DNA of 64,000 nucleotides from Candolleomyces eurysporus (taxonomy: Eukaryota > Basidiomycota > Agaricomycetes > Agaricales > Psathyrellaceae): positions 32,022 to 96,021 of the forward strand of contig JANBPK010001210.1 in assembly GCA_027579435.1 (NCBI GenBank), written 5' to 3'. Position numbers and translations under genes: made by a program. Shown here piece by piece: positions 23,751 to 35,979 of this stretch (position 1 is the stretch's first letter; each line of letters begins with the position of its first letter). The notes beneath the pieces were generated by a model. That model did not search any database. It saw nothing but the letters and a program-made list of their open reading frames with translations, and had not been told where the DNA came from.

Positions 23751-24975
23751 TCAGCGACCGTTGAAAACACAGTCCACCACCTTAATTGCACAACCGCGAC
23801 GAACTCTCTCTGCATCATAGGCAATAAAATCCCCTACAAAGTCGCTCTCTGTCAACAAGAGATGGTGGATTCGAATATGCTTTATCGACGTTGGAAGAAG
23901 AAACTCAGCGGACTCGTCAACCTGGGTCTTGAACATACTCTGTCTGGGAGAGCGCCAGCGCTCATCATCCAATTCCACTTCGAAGGCACCGTATGCATGA
24001 CAAGGTACAAGTTAGTAATCGGAAGGCTGCGAAAGAAGTCAATGAATGAAAGGTGAAGTTCGTGTGGCCGCTGCTGCTCGTGAGCTCTAACCTTATTGCT
24101 CCGGGTATCTTCTAAGACTCCAACATCTAGCTTCACCCACGTGTCAGGTGGAAGGTTTGGGCTGTTCTCCGGAAGGGAGAGGTACGCTAATATGTCTTGT
24201 TGTAGGCTCTCTGTCGTTCGCGTGAATTCGAAGTCGGCTGAGACTTACCGACCATCTGGTGCTTTGCAGACTACTTGGAGCCGCGCATAGCTAATCTTGA
24301 TTTTGAGGTAAGAGCATGGAAGAGTGTTGTCCCAAAAGCCAAGAAGCGCGGAGATCATGAAAGATTCTCTGAGCGACCAGACAGAGACGTTGATCGTTAT
24401 GTTCGAGCACAAATCCGAGAGAGGGAGAGAGTTCAGAGGGATGCTCTCGCATAGAAGGGCAACTACCTCTGCATACCCGCTGATATTGGACGATTCGAGG
24501 CCAGCAGGAGCGTCCAGCTACAGTCACCCTTTCTGCCCGAATCGTTCAAGTACTCTACTGGAGGAGATTTATTGAAATGCCCCAGATTGAGGTGCCGGAG
24601 AGCTGGCATTTCGAGTGGCGAAAAGATCTTGCTCCACTACTGAAGCAGTTTATCTACCGTCCAAGCCTCCCTATCTCGCTCAATAATCGTCAAAGACTCC
24701 ACTTGTTTGAGATCAGCAGAGTCAGGGGATAGATTACACATATCGAGATGCAGTAGTCGTAGATGCTTAGGGGGAAAGCGGTGCCCGCCATCGTCTCAGG
24801 GTAACCGGCCTGCTTTCCAAAGCGTCAATGACCATGGCACAATCGGGCATGTCGCAGAAGGTGAACTCGATACTGCGAAGACGGTGCATCTGAGCCCAAA
24901 ATTGCAGGATTTAATTCAAGTGAGTGATGCCAGTGGAGAATCTGATTGCTGCGATTTATGAACTCTTGTCCTTCG
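23751..24975 (-). pseudogene. F-box/Leu-rich protein remnant, copy 1 (F-box lost)
   Basis: Minus-strand reading retains SKIFSPLEMPA and EVVALLCESIPLNS followed by CSNITINVSVWSL and ISALLGFWDNTLP. A C-terminal part continues toward 23751 (LDVGVLEDTRSNK, FRSLPITNLYL, ESDFVGDFIAYD). Compared with copy 2 (41995-43285), it lacks about 1 kb including the start and F-box, and about 70 bp near 24800. One G is also missing in the Leu-Pro-Ala-Gly stretch near 24510. It keeps a Ser codon where copy 2 has an amber stop. It is best read as a truncated relic. Confidence 0.65.
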
Positions 24976-25800
24976 TTAGCTCACATGCTTGGTCATTGTG
25001 GTGAGGAGTGCCTTGACCCGCAGATGCGGGGGCTGTGATAAACGACGATGTCAACCGCGGATTCGGAAAGCCATGAATGGCGCAACAAGATGTATGGCTT
25101 GGATGGATGTCGGTTTGCTGAGAACTTTGGCACGATGCAGAATTCCCATGACTCTCGTCGTGCCTTTTTTCTGCGATCTAAGTCTCTTCCCTCCTCTGCC
25201 TAATTCTTCCCACCGAAAGAAATGCTCCACTAAAAAAGAAGGCCACATGCACGCAGCTAAAGGACCGAAAGCACAGATCGCAAAAGCTCTCAGAGGCGTG
25301 CCTGATATTCGACTAGGAGAAGATTGGGAAGAGTCGGGGCCGTTGGGCCCTGTGCGGATGAGGGCTGGGTGGGAACGCCGGATAAGATTGCTGTGGAATG
25401 TGGGAGAGACGATGAGGAGGAAAGAGGATGGGCAAATGCAAGGGGAGAACAAGGTTAACACGCAGGAGAAGCGTTTCGCCGAGGAGCCAACGTCTCGTAT
25501 AAAGCAAGCAGAGTTGACCGAGTCAAGTCCGCTCAAAGGTCCCCCTTCTTAATTCTCGACGCGTTTCCGCAACCTGATGGCCCTATGCGCCCTGAGTCCA
25601 GTCAGAATATGAATGGCAGGAAGCATACTTGAGTCGAGCTCGAGCTCTCATTCACACTCGCTGACTGTCCTACCCCCAACACGGATATGTCTCATCATCA
25701 GCTCACTTTCCCTCCTGCTCTTCAAGCCTATGTTCACCACTGCTCAACTCTTCGCCGAAACTGAAGGCGCGATCCATAGTCCTGACATTGGTTGACGCAT
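24275..25800. repeat. Segmental duplication, arm 1 (partner 41995-44510)
   Basis: Sequence from ACTTGGAGCCGCGCATAGCT onward matches 41995 onward for hundreds of bases with scattered substitutions and small indels. It resumes across the BTB-remnant segment (GAGTGCCTTGACCCGCAGAT in both). Arm 1 lacks about 1 kb present in arm 2. The join lies near GGAGAATCTGAT, which occurs at both edges in arm 2-like sequence. Confidence 0.8.
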
Positions 25801-26000
25801 ACATCTGACAGGAGTCCTTCTACAACCTCGACGGTACGCTCCTCGTGCAACTTCAAGGCGTCCAATTCAATCTACATCACTTCTAGGTTTTCAAAGTGAG
25901 CGACATGACGCATCCATGTCCATTCACCAACGCGAGACAAATTATAAAAGAGCACGAGAAGACTTGCAGGGTGGAAGGGAACGAAGAGGCTAAGGTAAGC
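24985..26000 (+). pseudogene. BTB/POZ gene remnant, copy 1
   Basis: Around 25812-25890 the plus strand reads ESFYNLDGTLLVQLQGVQFN followed by LHHF, then a stop, then FKVSDMT. This is the opening strand-helix region of basidiomycete BTB domains. Most of the 1 kb resembles 43700-44700, where the matching exon is missing. No complete coding path can be built. The surrounding open frames on both strands in 25.0-25.55 kb are not convincing. Confidence 0.5.
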
Positions 26001-26627
26001 TTCTGCGGAGAATTGACTCTACCCTAAAGTATATGTACTTGCCAAGGGGCGCTCGGACTCTCAATGTTTCGGCAGGTCAAAATCGGATTGCATACCATTC
26101 TGCGAATCTTTTGAGAACAGTCCCTAGAAGAAAATCCGTCCTCGAAGGGAAGGAAAGGGTCCCGCAAAGGTGGAGGGGTGAGGTAAGTGAACCGAACGAT
26201 AGCTGATAACATAGAAGAGTGGACCGATTCTCCGATCAGGATTGGAACTTTCTCTATACTGCTGTTCTCGTACCTGAAGTGCTTTATGACATAAGGCTTA
26301 ATATCACCCTGTCAATGAGAAGTGAAGTTGATAGGATGGTTAGCCTTCACATTTGTATTTTCTACCCACTACGCATGTACAATGCTGCACCGAAAAGAAA
26401 CTAGCCGGGGAACAAACTGAGTGACAAGAATGGAAAGATGAGACTGATGGACGTGTCGGCGACAACGACGAGAGCGACAAGAGAAGACTATTCAAGGTAC
26501 ATGATTGACTGAAGCCTTATCATAAGTGGATACAGTGGGGATCATATACTAAAAGTTCGTGGAGTAAAGAATAGGAGTTTGTGAAACATAATGATTAAAT
26601 TCTGGAGTCATGAGAGACACTGAGTAC
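26001..26627. other. Gene-free stretch
   Basis: No supported coding sequence or RNA was recognised. Confidence 0.35.
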
Positions 26628-27994
26628 CTAGATCGCCAACTTCTTCTCTACGTTTGACTCATCTAGCTTGCCCTCGGTGATATGAGTAGCTTCTTGGACA
26701 GTGTGGGCGGTCGCCGAGGCCTGGGTTTTGTCACTGCTTGTGTCTCCTTCGAGTCGTTCAACGTCGAGCTCTGGGTTCTTGCCGAGCTCACGATTGAAAG
26801 AAGATGATTGAAGGAGAGACGATTCAGCACTTTGGGCGAATTGAATGGGATTGGAAGTAAGACCGTCCTTGGCGGAGGGCAACTTGGTGAATGAGCGGCC
26901 GGTAGTGACACGGAAGATGATCATATGGGGTGAAAGGTTCTGGAGACGGGTGCTTAGTATAGAATTCGCTCAAATACTGGGAGAGTTGAGCTCACGCAGA
27001 ACGACCAAAACAGGCCGAAGAATAAGTACTGGGAAACCAGTTGTCCTTCGGACGAGAACACAGAAGAATCCAAGATTATCGTCAATGTTAATGCAGCTGC
27101 GATGATTCCGAAAACGCTCAGCGGAAGAGCAGTCTCAATTAAAATGGCCACGGCCCCAGTATAAAGGCGCATATCCCTTGATGGGAGGAGCTTCGATAAG
27201 GTTCGACGTGCGCGAAACAAGTGAAAGGTGATGATACTCGTGACAAGAACGTTGGTCGAAACGATCAGCAAAACGTAGGCGCTTGCGTACGCTTGCACAG
27301 CGCTAGTGCTCTGGTGGGCCGCAAGCAAGGTAAGGACTGTTGTTTGTATGGATCGTTTGATTATTAGAATCCGAACTCCTATCTGAGAAGCATGACCCAC
27401 CTAGCGCACATAAATTGGTAGCTCCAGGTATGCTTGCTACCCACCAGTAATCCACACAAATTACGTAGCAGCGGTACACCTATGGAATATCAATGCGCGA
27501 TAAGCTTCGATATCGTGATGATACATGCTTACCAGTAGCGCATCTCCTATCCAGACAAGAATCCCCAAAAGAGTGTCGCTGAGCAACCGCTTCCAGTTTT
27601 GGGAGTTTTCTATTCGTAATTCTCGCCAGTGAGAGGGTGAGGTTGACTGGAAGAGCAGCTGAAAGTAATCGGCTATGTCAAGGGACGCGATAAGGGTAGA
27701 AAGACACGTTATAACGAAGCTGGCCGTTATGTATCTCTTCCTGCCTTTCCTAAGGTGCTCTGGTGTTTCGAGAAACATGGAGAGGCCATAGAATGCCATG
27801 AATACGTGAATTCCTGGTGTGGTGGATAGAAGTGTTTGGAGTCGGTGTAGCATAGGTGGTGGTAAAGAATAAGCCAATCTTGTCATGATATAGGCCTCAA
27901 GTGACGTACCAACTTCGACCATGGTCATTGTGTAATTTGCATACAACGCTCGAGCCTGTACGATGAGCCGGTGCTCCATACTATGGGGATCCAT
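26628..27994 (-). CDS. Seven-TM membrane protein, family copy E
   Basis: The gene starts at 27994 with MDPHSMEHRLIVQARALYA. Its first intron is longer than in copies A-D, as in copy F. Landmarks are MAFYGLSMFLETPEHLRKG, WIGDALLV/YRCYVICVDYWW, STNVLVTSIITFHLFRARR, AILIETALPLSVFGI and SPHMIIFRVTTGRSF with NPIQFAQSAESSLLQSS. It ends KKLAI. No frame break is seen. An inner Met (MEHR, 27979) is an alternative start. It lies on the same strand as copy F, with the Helitron region between them. Function is unknown. Confidence 0.85.
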
Positions 27995-28280
27995 TTCAAC
28001 AAGTGTGAGTAGTAAGCGTTTGTCCAAAGCCCTTCCCAGTGCAAGGATTGTGCTTCAAATCCCACACCACTATGGAACTTTATAATGCAGGTAATCGCCG
28101 GTAATCGCCGGTAGGTAAGCAATACGCCATCTACACCTGTGCTTGTCATTGCTTCATTAATTTAGTGACGTGTTTCAGACTAAAAGATGCTCATTCTCGG
28201 ATAGGAGAATTTTGCTCCACACTAATCAAACATATAAAACAGCAAAATTTCAGCGTTAGCTGAATTTCGCAGTCCTGGCC

Positions 28281-28350
28281 CAGTTCGTTCAGGCGTCGCC
28301 CAATTCATTCAGGCGCTGCCCAATTCGTTTAGGTTTCGTCCAATTCGTTG
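28281..28350. repeat. 20-bp direct repeats (3.5 units)
   Basis: Units beginning at 28281, 28301, 28321 and 28341 repeat a CAATTCGTTCAGGCG-type core at an exact 20-bp spacing, followed by a T-run and GC-rich sequence. They lie between seven-TM copy E and the Helitron coding region. They may mark a Helitron subterminal zone or regulatory sites. That link is inferred from position only. Confidence 0.6.
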
Positions 28351-28757
28351 CCTTTTTGCCCGGGCTTTTTCGTTTCCAGCCAGCNGATGGTGCTTTGGGC
28401 TTACAGTTGTCTGGCGAATTGATTGCGTGACAGCCGAGCCGCAACTGTCACATGATTTACGCTCAGGTCCGCCNGTCGGCCCTAATTCGGGCGAGCACAA
28501 CGCGCACGACAGCATATTTTCTTTCGTTCTCGACCGTTTCTGCCAGCTCGGCGCTGAGCGCTGCCGTTTGACCCCACTCTCTTTGCCAGTTGTACGGCGA
28601 CAGCTGGCAACTGATTTTTCATATACTGGAGGCTGGCAATCCAGCCATTCGCACATTCAACGGAGCATCGCGTCATTTGCTGGTACGTTGACTTTCCCCT
28701 TCCAACGGTCTTTTGGATAACAGGAGCACATATACACAGGGTGGAAGAGGATTTAGG

Positions 28758-31700
28758 ATGCAGGGAGTGTCGGCATCACACACTGGTGCGCCCGCTATAC
28801 CGTCACTTTTTTTTATGTTGTCAATAACACGACGTCACCAGGATTCCCGGGTGCTGCACAGCGGTCAGTTAACCCTGAAGCACGGTTACCCCCTNCCCCC
28901 TCAGGCAAACCCTGCCAACACTGTTTGGGGATGGCCATATCAGGCACCTCTTGGCGCTGGGCCGCCATTGCCTGCGCCTCCACCGCCACTTGGCCTCGCA
29001 CACTTACCCCCACCTCCTGCGCCACCCCTCCCTCCGGCAAGGTTATGGGCACCTGATCCCGCTCTATTACCACCACCACCTCAACCAGCACAGCAGCAGC
29101 AGCAAGGTGGTCGACAATACCTGGGAGTACACCTGGTTGAATTGCCAGCTCATCAACGGCCACCGCCCATTCCACCTCGGCCAGCCCGCAGGCAGTTGCC
29201 AGAACCCCTTCCTCCCCCGCCTGCTCAGCAGGCACGTCGGGAGATACCACAACAACATCTTCCACCACCGCCTCAACCAGTCAATCGTCAGCGTGCACCA
29301 CTGGCACCACTACCGCTTCCCCAGCCAGCGCTTCCAGCACCAGCACTACCTCCCCAGCCAGTACCACGGCACCTCCAACCCCCTTTCCCAGAGCATATTC
29401 AAGCTGGTAGGTGGTCCCTTTGACCGCACGAATATTGCTCATGACGTTTGCAGCACGCACCCGATGGCCTTTGCTGATGACTGGCCGGGAGCCTTATCGT
29501 GATCCATTGCATCGGCATGATTTGGGACCCATGAACCATGCATGTCAACACTGTGGAGCGCTCCATTGGATTGACAAGCGTATCAAGTCAAAAGGGAGCG
29601 TGCGATCTCCCCATTTCAATGGGTGCTGTCTGGATGGCCGTGTCACCCTTCCTCCTATACCCGAACCCCCCGAGCCACTACGTAGCTACCTTTCTGCTGA
29701 TACGGACGTTGCCAGAGAATTCCGCAAGGATATTTGGAAATATAATCGAGCTTTTTCATTCACATCGGTTGGTGTACAGCAAGATCATTCGGTCAACCGT
29801 CGCCCTGGCTGTGGTCCTCCAGTCTATCGAATCTCGGGTGAACTGTACCATGCATCTGCTGCTCTTAACCCACCTGCAGGTCGTCTTCCACGCTATGCTC
29901 AGCTCTATGTGATCCAACCTCAGGAGGCTCTCGCTGCTCGCCTTGATCAAAACCATAATCTCGATCCTGTGGTCATGTGGGGGCTCCAAAACATGCTCAT
30001 GGTCCACCACCCATTCACGCAGACGTATCGGCATGCCTACCAGATTCTACAAGAGCATCAGAACAATATCAACTACCAGGTCACACTCCGTCTTACGCCT
30101 GGTACCAACCGTGGCGTGTACAACTTGCCAACTGTCAACGAGGTCGCATTCATACTACCAGGAACTGTGGTTACTGAGCCTCGCGATATCATCCTTCGAC
30201 TCCATGGTGGACTTCTGGAGCGTATTTCTGACCTCAACCCTGCATACGTGACCCTCCAGTACCCACTCCTTCTCCCGCATGGCACCTATGAGTGGCATCC
30301 TGAGCTACGGCTTACTGAGACCGAAGATCAGCGAGGGCGGAGGCTTGAAAATCGTCGTCGGAACTTTGCTGCAAGGGAGGAAGCTGGCCTGGAGAACGAG
30401 GGAGAGGTCAATATTGACCGAAAACTTACCCTGTCTACCTACACTGCTTATCGCACCCATTTCCGTCAAAACGATTTCAACACTCTCCTCCGAGGTGGCC
30501 CTCTTTTCTGCCGATATGTGGTCGACATGTACGCGAGTGTAGACCAACAGCGGTTGATGTGGATCCAGAGAAATCAAACCAGATTTCGGGCTGCACGGTT
30601 GAACCATCTCCAGGACGCCAACATGAATGACCCTGACAACATGGATGCTGCCGAAATTGGGCAGCGCGTTTTCCTGCCATCATCGTACATCGGTGGACCA
30701 CGGAATATGGCGCAGAACTATCAGGACGCTATGGCCATCGCTCGCTTCTATGGCAAGGTCGACATCTTTTTGACGATGACCACGAATCCGAAATGGCCGG
30801 AAATAGAGAGAGAGCTCCTCCCTGGACAGACAGCTTACGACCGCCCTGACTTAGTCGTCCGCGTATTCCAGCTCAAGAAACAGGCACTGATTGACCGGAT
30901 CGTCAAGGACAAGATCTTCGGGGAGGTTGACGCATATGTCTACACCATCGAATTTCAGAAGCGAGGGCTTCCTCACATGCATCTCCTTTTGTTCCTCAAG
31001 AACGGCTACAAGCTCACAACCCCAGATGCTATCGATTCCTGCATTTCTGCGCAGTGGCCAGATGAAGCGACTGAACAGAAGCTTTTTGACACCGTGCGAG
31101 AGAAGATGGTTCATGGCCCCTGCGGACCAGGATTTCCGAATGCGCCATGCATGGTGAACGGAAAGTGTTCAAAGGGGTTTCCTGCTCAATTCAACGAAGC
31201 TACGACACTTGGCGAGAATGGATATGCGAGGATGGCCCGTCCCAACAACGGGATCTCTATTGAAATTCACGGTATCATGGTTGATAATCGATGGATCGTT
31301 GCCTACCCACGTTCGCTTTGTGCTGAATTTGACTGCCACATTAACATGGAATGCGCCATCAGCCTCGCTTCTGCCCGCTACACCTTCAAGTACCTTCACA
31401 AAGGGCCTGATCGTGGAACAGCAGAGGTCTCCCAGAATGACGAGGTGAAGAAATTTGTTGACGGTCGATATATATCACCTACCGACGCTATGTGGCGCAT
31501 CTTTCATTTCCCCATCCACGAACAGTTCCCACCTGTCTGCCGCCTCCAGGTCCACCTTCCCGGGCAGCAAAATGTCGTCTTCTATGATGACGACAATATT
31601 GGTGAGGTAATAGAAGAGAACCTCGATAAACGGACAACCTTGACAGCCTTCTTTCTGGCCAACGAGAACGATGGACCTGCAGGACAGCTTGCTCGGACCC

Positions 31701-33811
31701 TCACTTATGCTCAGTTCCCTCAGCATTTCGTATGGGAGAAAGCTGTCCTCAAATGGAAGCCGCGGACAATACAGACCAGATTCGCTATTGGTCGGATGTA
31801 CTTCATGCGACCCACCCAAGGCAAAATCTTCTACCTCCGTACTCTCCTCACTGTCGTCAAGGGACCCACCTCATTCGATGACCTGAAATCTGTTCCTGGC
31901 CACCCGGTTCCTTTCCCAACTTTCTACGATGCCTGCATTGCTCGAGGTCTCCTCAATGATGGTGGCGAATGGCGGATATGTTTACTCGAAGCCTGCGAGA
32001 TTCAGACAGGTTCTCGCTTGCGCCACCTTTTTGTTACCCTCCTTCTTTTTGGTACCCCCACCCATCCTCATCTGCTCTGGAACGAGTTCAAAGGGCCTAT
32101 TTCTGATGATCTTGGCCCCCGTATACGTGCTATGAACATCCAGCAGCCACTCACCCTAGAACTTGCTGCCAACTATGCTCTCTTCCTCATCGACAACTTG
32201 CTGAAAGAAGGCGGTCGGTCTCTGCGGGATTTTCCTCATATGCCACGGCCTGTTTACCCTTGGTTGAACATCGAAATCAACCCACTCATTGCCGCTCAGC
32301 TGGACTATGACCATGAGCAGCAGCAGGAAGAGCTCGAGGAGCGGCTCCAGCAGCTCAACGCTGGACAGCGTATGGCTTATGATTGTATTGTTGCCTCAAT
32401 TGAAAGGGAAAGCGGAGAGATCTACTTTCTCCAGGGATCCGGCGGGACTGGCAAAACCTTCGTCTACAACACCATCTGCTGCAAGGTCAGGAGCGAAGGG
32501 AAGATTGTCCTTTGTGTAGCATCTTCGGGTATTGCCGCGCTTCTCATCCGTGGAGGACGTACTGCCCACTCCATGTTCAAGATCCCTGTCGAGAATCTTG
32601 ACGAGTTCTCCACCTGCGCAATCGGGAAATCAACCCATCGCTCTGCACTCCTTTGTGAAACTGTGGCGATTATTTGGGATGAGGTTGGAGCACAGCATCG
32701 GCATGCTGTTGAGGCAGTGGACAAGACATTGCGCGATATTCGGGGGGATGACCGGCCTTTTGGTGGGATAACAACCATCTTAGGTGGTGACTTCCTCCAG
32801 ACACTCCCTGTCGTTCCCAAAGGATCACGCGCTGACATTGTTGATGCTACAGTGCAGCGTTCACATCTTTGGGACAATGTTCAGATCCTGCGGCTGGATG
32901 AGAACATGAGGCTTCGAGGTGCAGGTGATGATGTTCGGAACTTTGCTCAATGGCTATTGGATGTAGGACATGGCCGGAATATGGCCGATGGTACCAAGGT
33001 GCGCATTCATTCCTGCATGTCTCTAAATTGTAGACTGATTGAATCATGCGGTGTATAGATTTCATTCCCAAGAGATATGCGAGTTCCAGATATTGATCAT
33101 CTAATCGACAACATCTATCCTGGAATCGACTCTAATCCTCCACCCCCATCCGAGTATTTCCTCGATCGCATGATCCTCTCACCGCGCAACATCAACGTCG
33201 CGGCAATGAACAACGACATACTCGATCAGATGGCTGGAGAGGCCCGGGAGTATTTCAGTGTGGACACTGTCATCCATGAAGATGGTGTTGATCCTGCCGA
33301 CGAGCCACCTGTCTCTGAGGAATTCCTTCGCTCCATCACCTCTTCAAGCCTGCCTCCTGGTGAACTTAGGCTCAAGATCGGGTGCCCCATCATCTGCCTT
33401 CGCAATCTTGACCCTGCAAATGGGCTTTGCAATGGTACACGTCTTATTGTCACCCGCATGCTCAATCGAGTCATTGAAGCTCAAATCCTGGGAGGCGACT
33501 TTGATGGAAATGTGGTGTTCATCCCTCGCATTGCTGTTGTCCCTACTGAGCGCTCTTCAGACGTCACTTTTAATTTCCAGCGCCTCCAATTCCCTGTCCG
33601 TCTAGCATTCTCTCTATCTATCAACAAGGCGCAGGGCCAGACTGTTCGGTACGTCGGCCTTGACCTGCAGGAGGCCGTGTTTTCGCACGGGCAATTGTAT
33701 GTTGCCCTCTCCCGTGTTACTGCACCCCGTAATGTCAAAATCCTTCTGGATGAAGATGCTGGAGAGGCATGTAAAGTAGATAATATTGTGTACCCTGAAG
33801 TGTTAATGTAA
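28758..33811 (+). CDS. Helitron Rep/PIF1-type helicase protein
   Basis: Exons 28758-29406, 29454-32998 and 33059-33811 splice without a stop into 1,648 residues. Residues 1-215 are Pro/Gln-rich and low complexity. A Cys/His motif follows (CQHCGALHW). The Helitron N-terminal and HUH Rep domain include TMTTNPKWPEI, KRGLPHMHLLLFL (HMH metal ligands) and YTFKYLHKG (Tyr residues for strand transfer). The C-terminal PIF1-like helicase has GSGGTGKTF (Walker A), IIWDEVG (Walker B), FGGITTILGGDFLQTLP, LRLDENMR, SINKAQGQT and LYVALSRV. Both introns are inferred from GTAGGT/CAG and GTGCGC/TAG signals and keep conserved frames. The N at 28895 falls in the Pro-rich part. All catalytic motifs are present, so the element may be active. 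Confidence 0.92.
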
Positions 33812-34087
33812 ATGCTGCAATGAACTCCCTTATGATTTGATCTGTGCTTTGGCCGTTTGGTCAGTGTGCACGCCGACAGGCTTTCCATTTTTGGACGACT
33901 GTGTTCGCCTCCTGATGCTGCGTTGCTTCTTTGCTGTCCGCCATGTTGAGTGTTCATGCCAGCCACCGAGCAGAAAGGTATTTAGACCTGAGCTCAATGG
34001 TTCGGCCTCGCAGCACCCTGTCTCTTTCCCTCTTCATTCGACTCTCCTCACAGTACCTTTCATTGTCGTTCAACTCCACCTCTCATC

Positions 34088-35979
34088 ATGGCCAGCGCAG
34101 TCGTTGGGCGTAAACCTGCCAGCGCAACTGCCAGAGGGAAAGGCAGCTTCACCTCCTTCACTTCTCGAAAGTCGGCTCTCACTGTCAAGACCCCTGCCAA
34201 GACCCCGCCCAACCATCCCAGCTCCTCTTTCTTCTCCGGCATCCTCACCTTAGGTCATGCACGGCGGGGAGAGGGCAGGACCAAGGTCTTTGATGCTGAC
34301 TTCTATATTGGCGCTGATAACTGCCATGCAATGAGCGGCGTCTTATTCTTCTACGACAAGGACAATGAGTACAACCAGCTGGAGTACGACGAGCAGTATT
34401 TTTATTATGTTTGGGGAAGGGTGCGTTTTTCCACTGTCTTCTACTGCACCACTTCGCCTGCTGATTCATTGCTTTCCGTTCGTGGCTTAGGTTGCACGTT
34501 ACGACCCAGCGTCTGGAATCAACCTTTTTTATGCTCCAGGATTCGAGCAGGGGAACATTGATGTTGTTGGTGATATTGAACGGGTGCGTGGTTATACTTT
34601 GCTCATCGTTTACTCTCCCTCATCCTTGCGTCTTGACAGCTGGAATTTATTGGTGTCTGGGACTCCGAGGCTGATTACTGTGGGGGCCCTCTGGACTTCA
34701 CCTTTAGGCGCCCTGCCAAGTTCAGCATCACCGGAGCTGCGTGGCAGTGCGACGTGACCCAGAACACTTTCTTTATCGACGTCGAGCCGTATATCTCCTC
34801 CTTAGCCAAAGGAGCTGGGAGTTCCAAGGCTGTAATGCCTTTCCTGTTTTACTTTGACCCCCAGGGAAGATTTGGCAAGTCCGACAAGAAGCTGATGCCG
34901 AGGGACAACAAAGTAGTTACCATCGAAGGCTGCATCACCAACGTGACATGGGGCGAGGACATCGATTCACCCATCCAACGTTTCCATGTTGATGTGGTGT
35001 CGATTGCTTTTGTTGGAGACGTTGGAAAGTCTTCAGACTCCACCCTCCTTCACAACACCCTTGATCCTTCAACCCGTAAGCCGTCATACTGCCATCTCAT
35101 TTTTTTATCATCATTCTGACTGATTTTCTAGCAACACCGACACGAGGCGCAGGGCGGTTCCAGTCTGCTTCCAAGGGCAAAGGGAAGGCATCTGCAGTCG
35201 CGTCAGGCTCCGCTTCACAACCACCAACTCCGGCTGCGCCAACTCCTTCTACCGGCACCACCAATCTCACCCCTCCCGTTCCAGTTGGTCATAGCATGTT
35301 CATCCCTGGAGTCGACTCCACCTTTGCGCAGTGGCTGAAGGCACTACCACCCGCCACTTTCCAGCAGTTCATGGCTGCTCAGGGTCAACCCCAGACTCCA
35401 ACCTTCGAGCCTACCCCTCACAACCAGGGACCTCCACCAATGATGCCTTCGCCTCCCATGCAACTCTTCCAGCAACCAACAAGTGCTCAGGTGCCTTTCG
35501 GCAAACCTACTCATCCTCAGCCAGCGCCTCCAGCAATTACGCATCATCAAGCCGCCTTTGTCCCTCCGGGAACTCGCCTCATCCCTGCCACTGCTCAGCC
35601 ACATCCCGCTACCCCACCTGCACTCTTTGCCGTTCCACAGCAAGGCGAGGCTGGGCCTTCTGGCAGCAGGTCTCCTGTGCTCAGTCTTCCATCTGTGGCC
35701 TCCCCTCCACTCACGACCGCTCCACTTTCGACGCCGACAGCATCAGATCAATCGGGCGGAGCTCCCAGCCCTCCAGTCGTTCAACCAGCTCAACTGCCAC
35801 TCACGGTGACTCCCCAACAGCTTCTCCGTCTTACCGCAGACAGGCAGCTCCGATCCAACACGCAAAACCCTCAAGCTGAAGGGGGTGCAGGGAAGGTGGC
35901 AGGAAGGAAGCGTTTGCTTGGGGAGCAGGGCGGTGACGATGGTCGGGGCAAACAGATGAGGACGAACGGCAAAGATTAG
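34088..35979 (+). CDS. Helitron-adjacent accessory protein, possible OB-fold
   Basis: Exons 34088-34420, 34491-34583, 34640-35075 and 35132-35979 give 569 residues. The N-terminus is basic Ser/Thr/Lys. The middle (about 55-330) alternates hydrophobic and polar residues as a beta-rich fold: VFDADFYIGADN, FYYVWGRVARYDP, NIDVVGDIERLEFIGVW, FFIDVEPYIS and KVVTIEGCITNV ending VDVVSIAFVG. The C-terminal third is Pro/Gln-rich, ending in basic KRLLGEQGG. Two of its three introns use GTGCGT donors, similar to the GTGCGC donor of Helitron intron 2. The strand order suggests an OB-fold DNA-binding protein analogous to the RPA-like genes of plant Helitrons. That is inference. It could instead be an unrelated captured host gene. 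Confidence 0.6.

Noticed and set aside
25051..25536. Long overlapping open frames on both strands (161 and 187 codons)
   Set aside because: The duplicated partner at 43.7-44.3 kb does not keep either frame open, so they are unlikely to be coding.
28813..29268. Minus-strand open frame of 151 codons
   Set aside because: It is the shadow of the Pro/Gln-rich exon of the Helitron protein; low complexity keeps several frames open.
32464..32877. Minus-strand open frame within the Helitron
   Set aside because: Antisense to the PIF1 helicase domain, whose motifs are clear on the plus strand.
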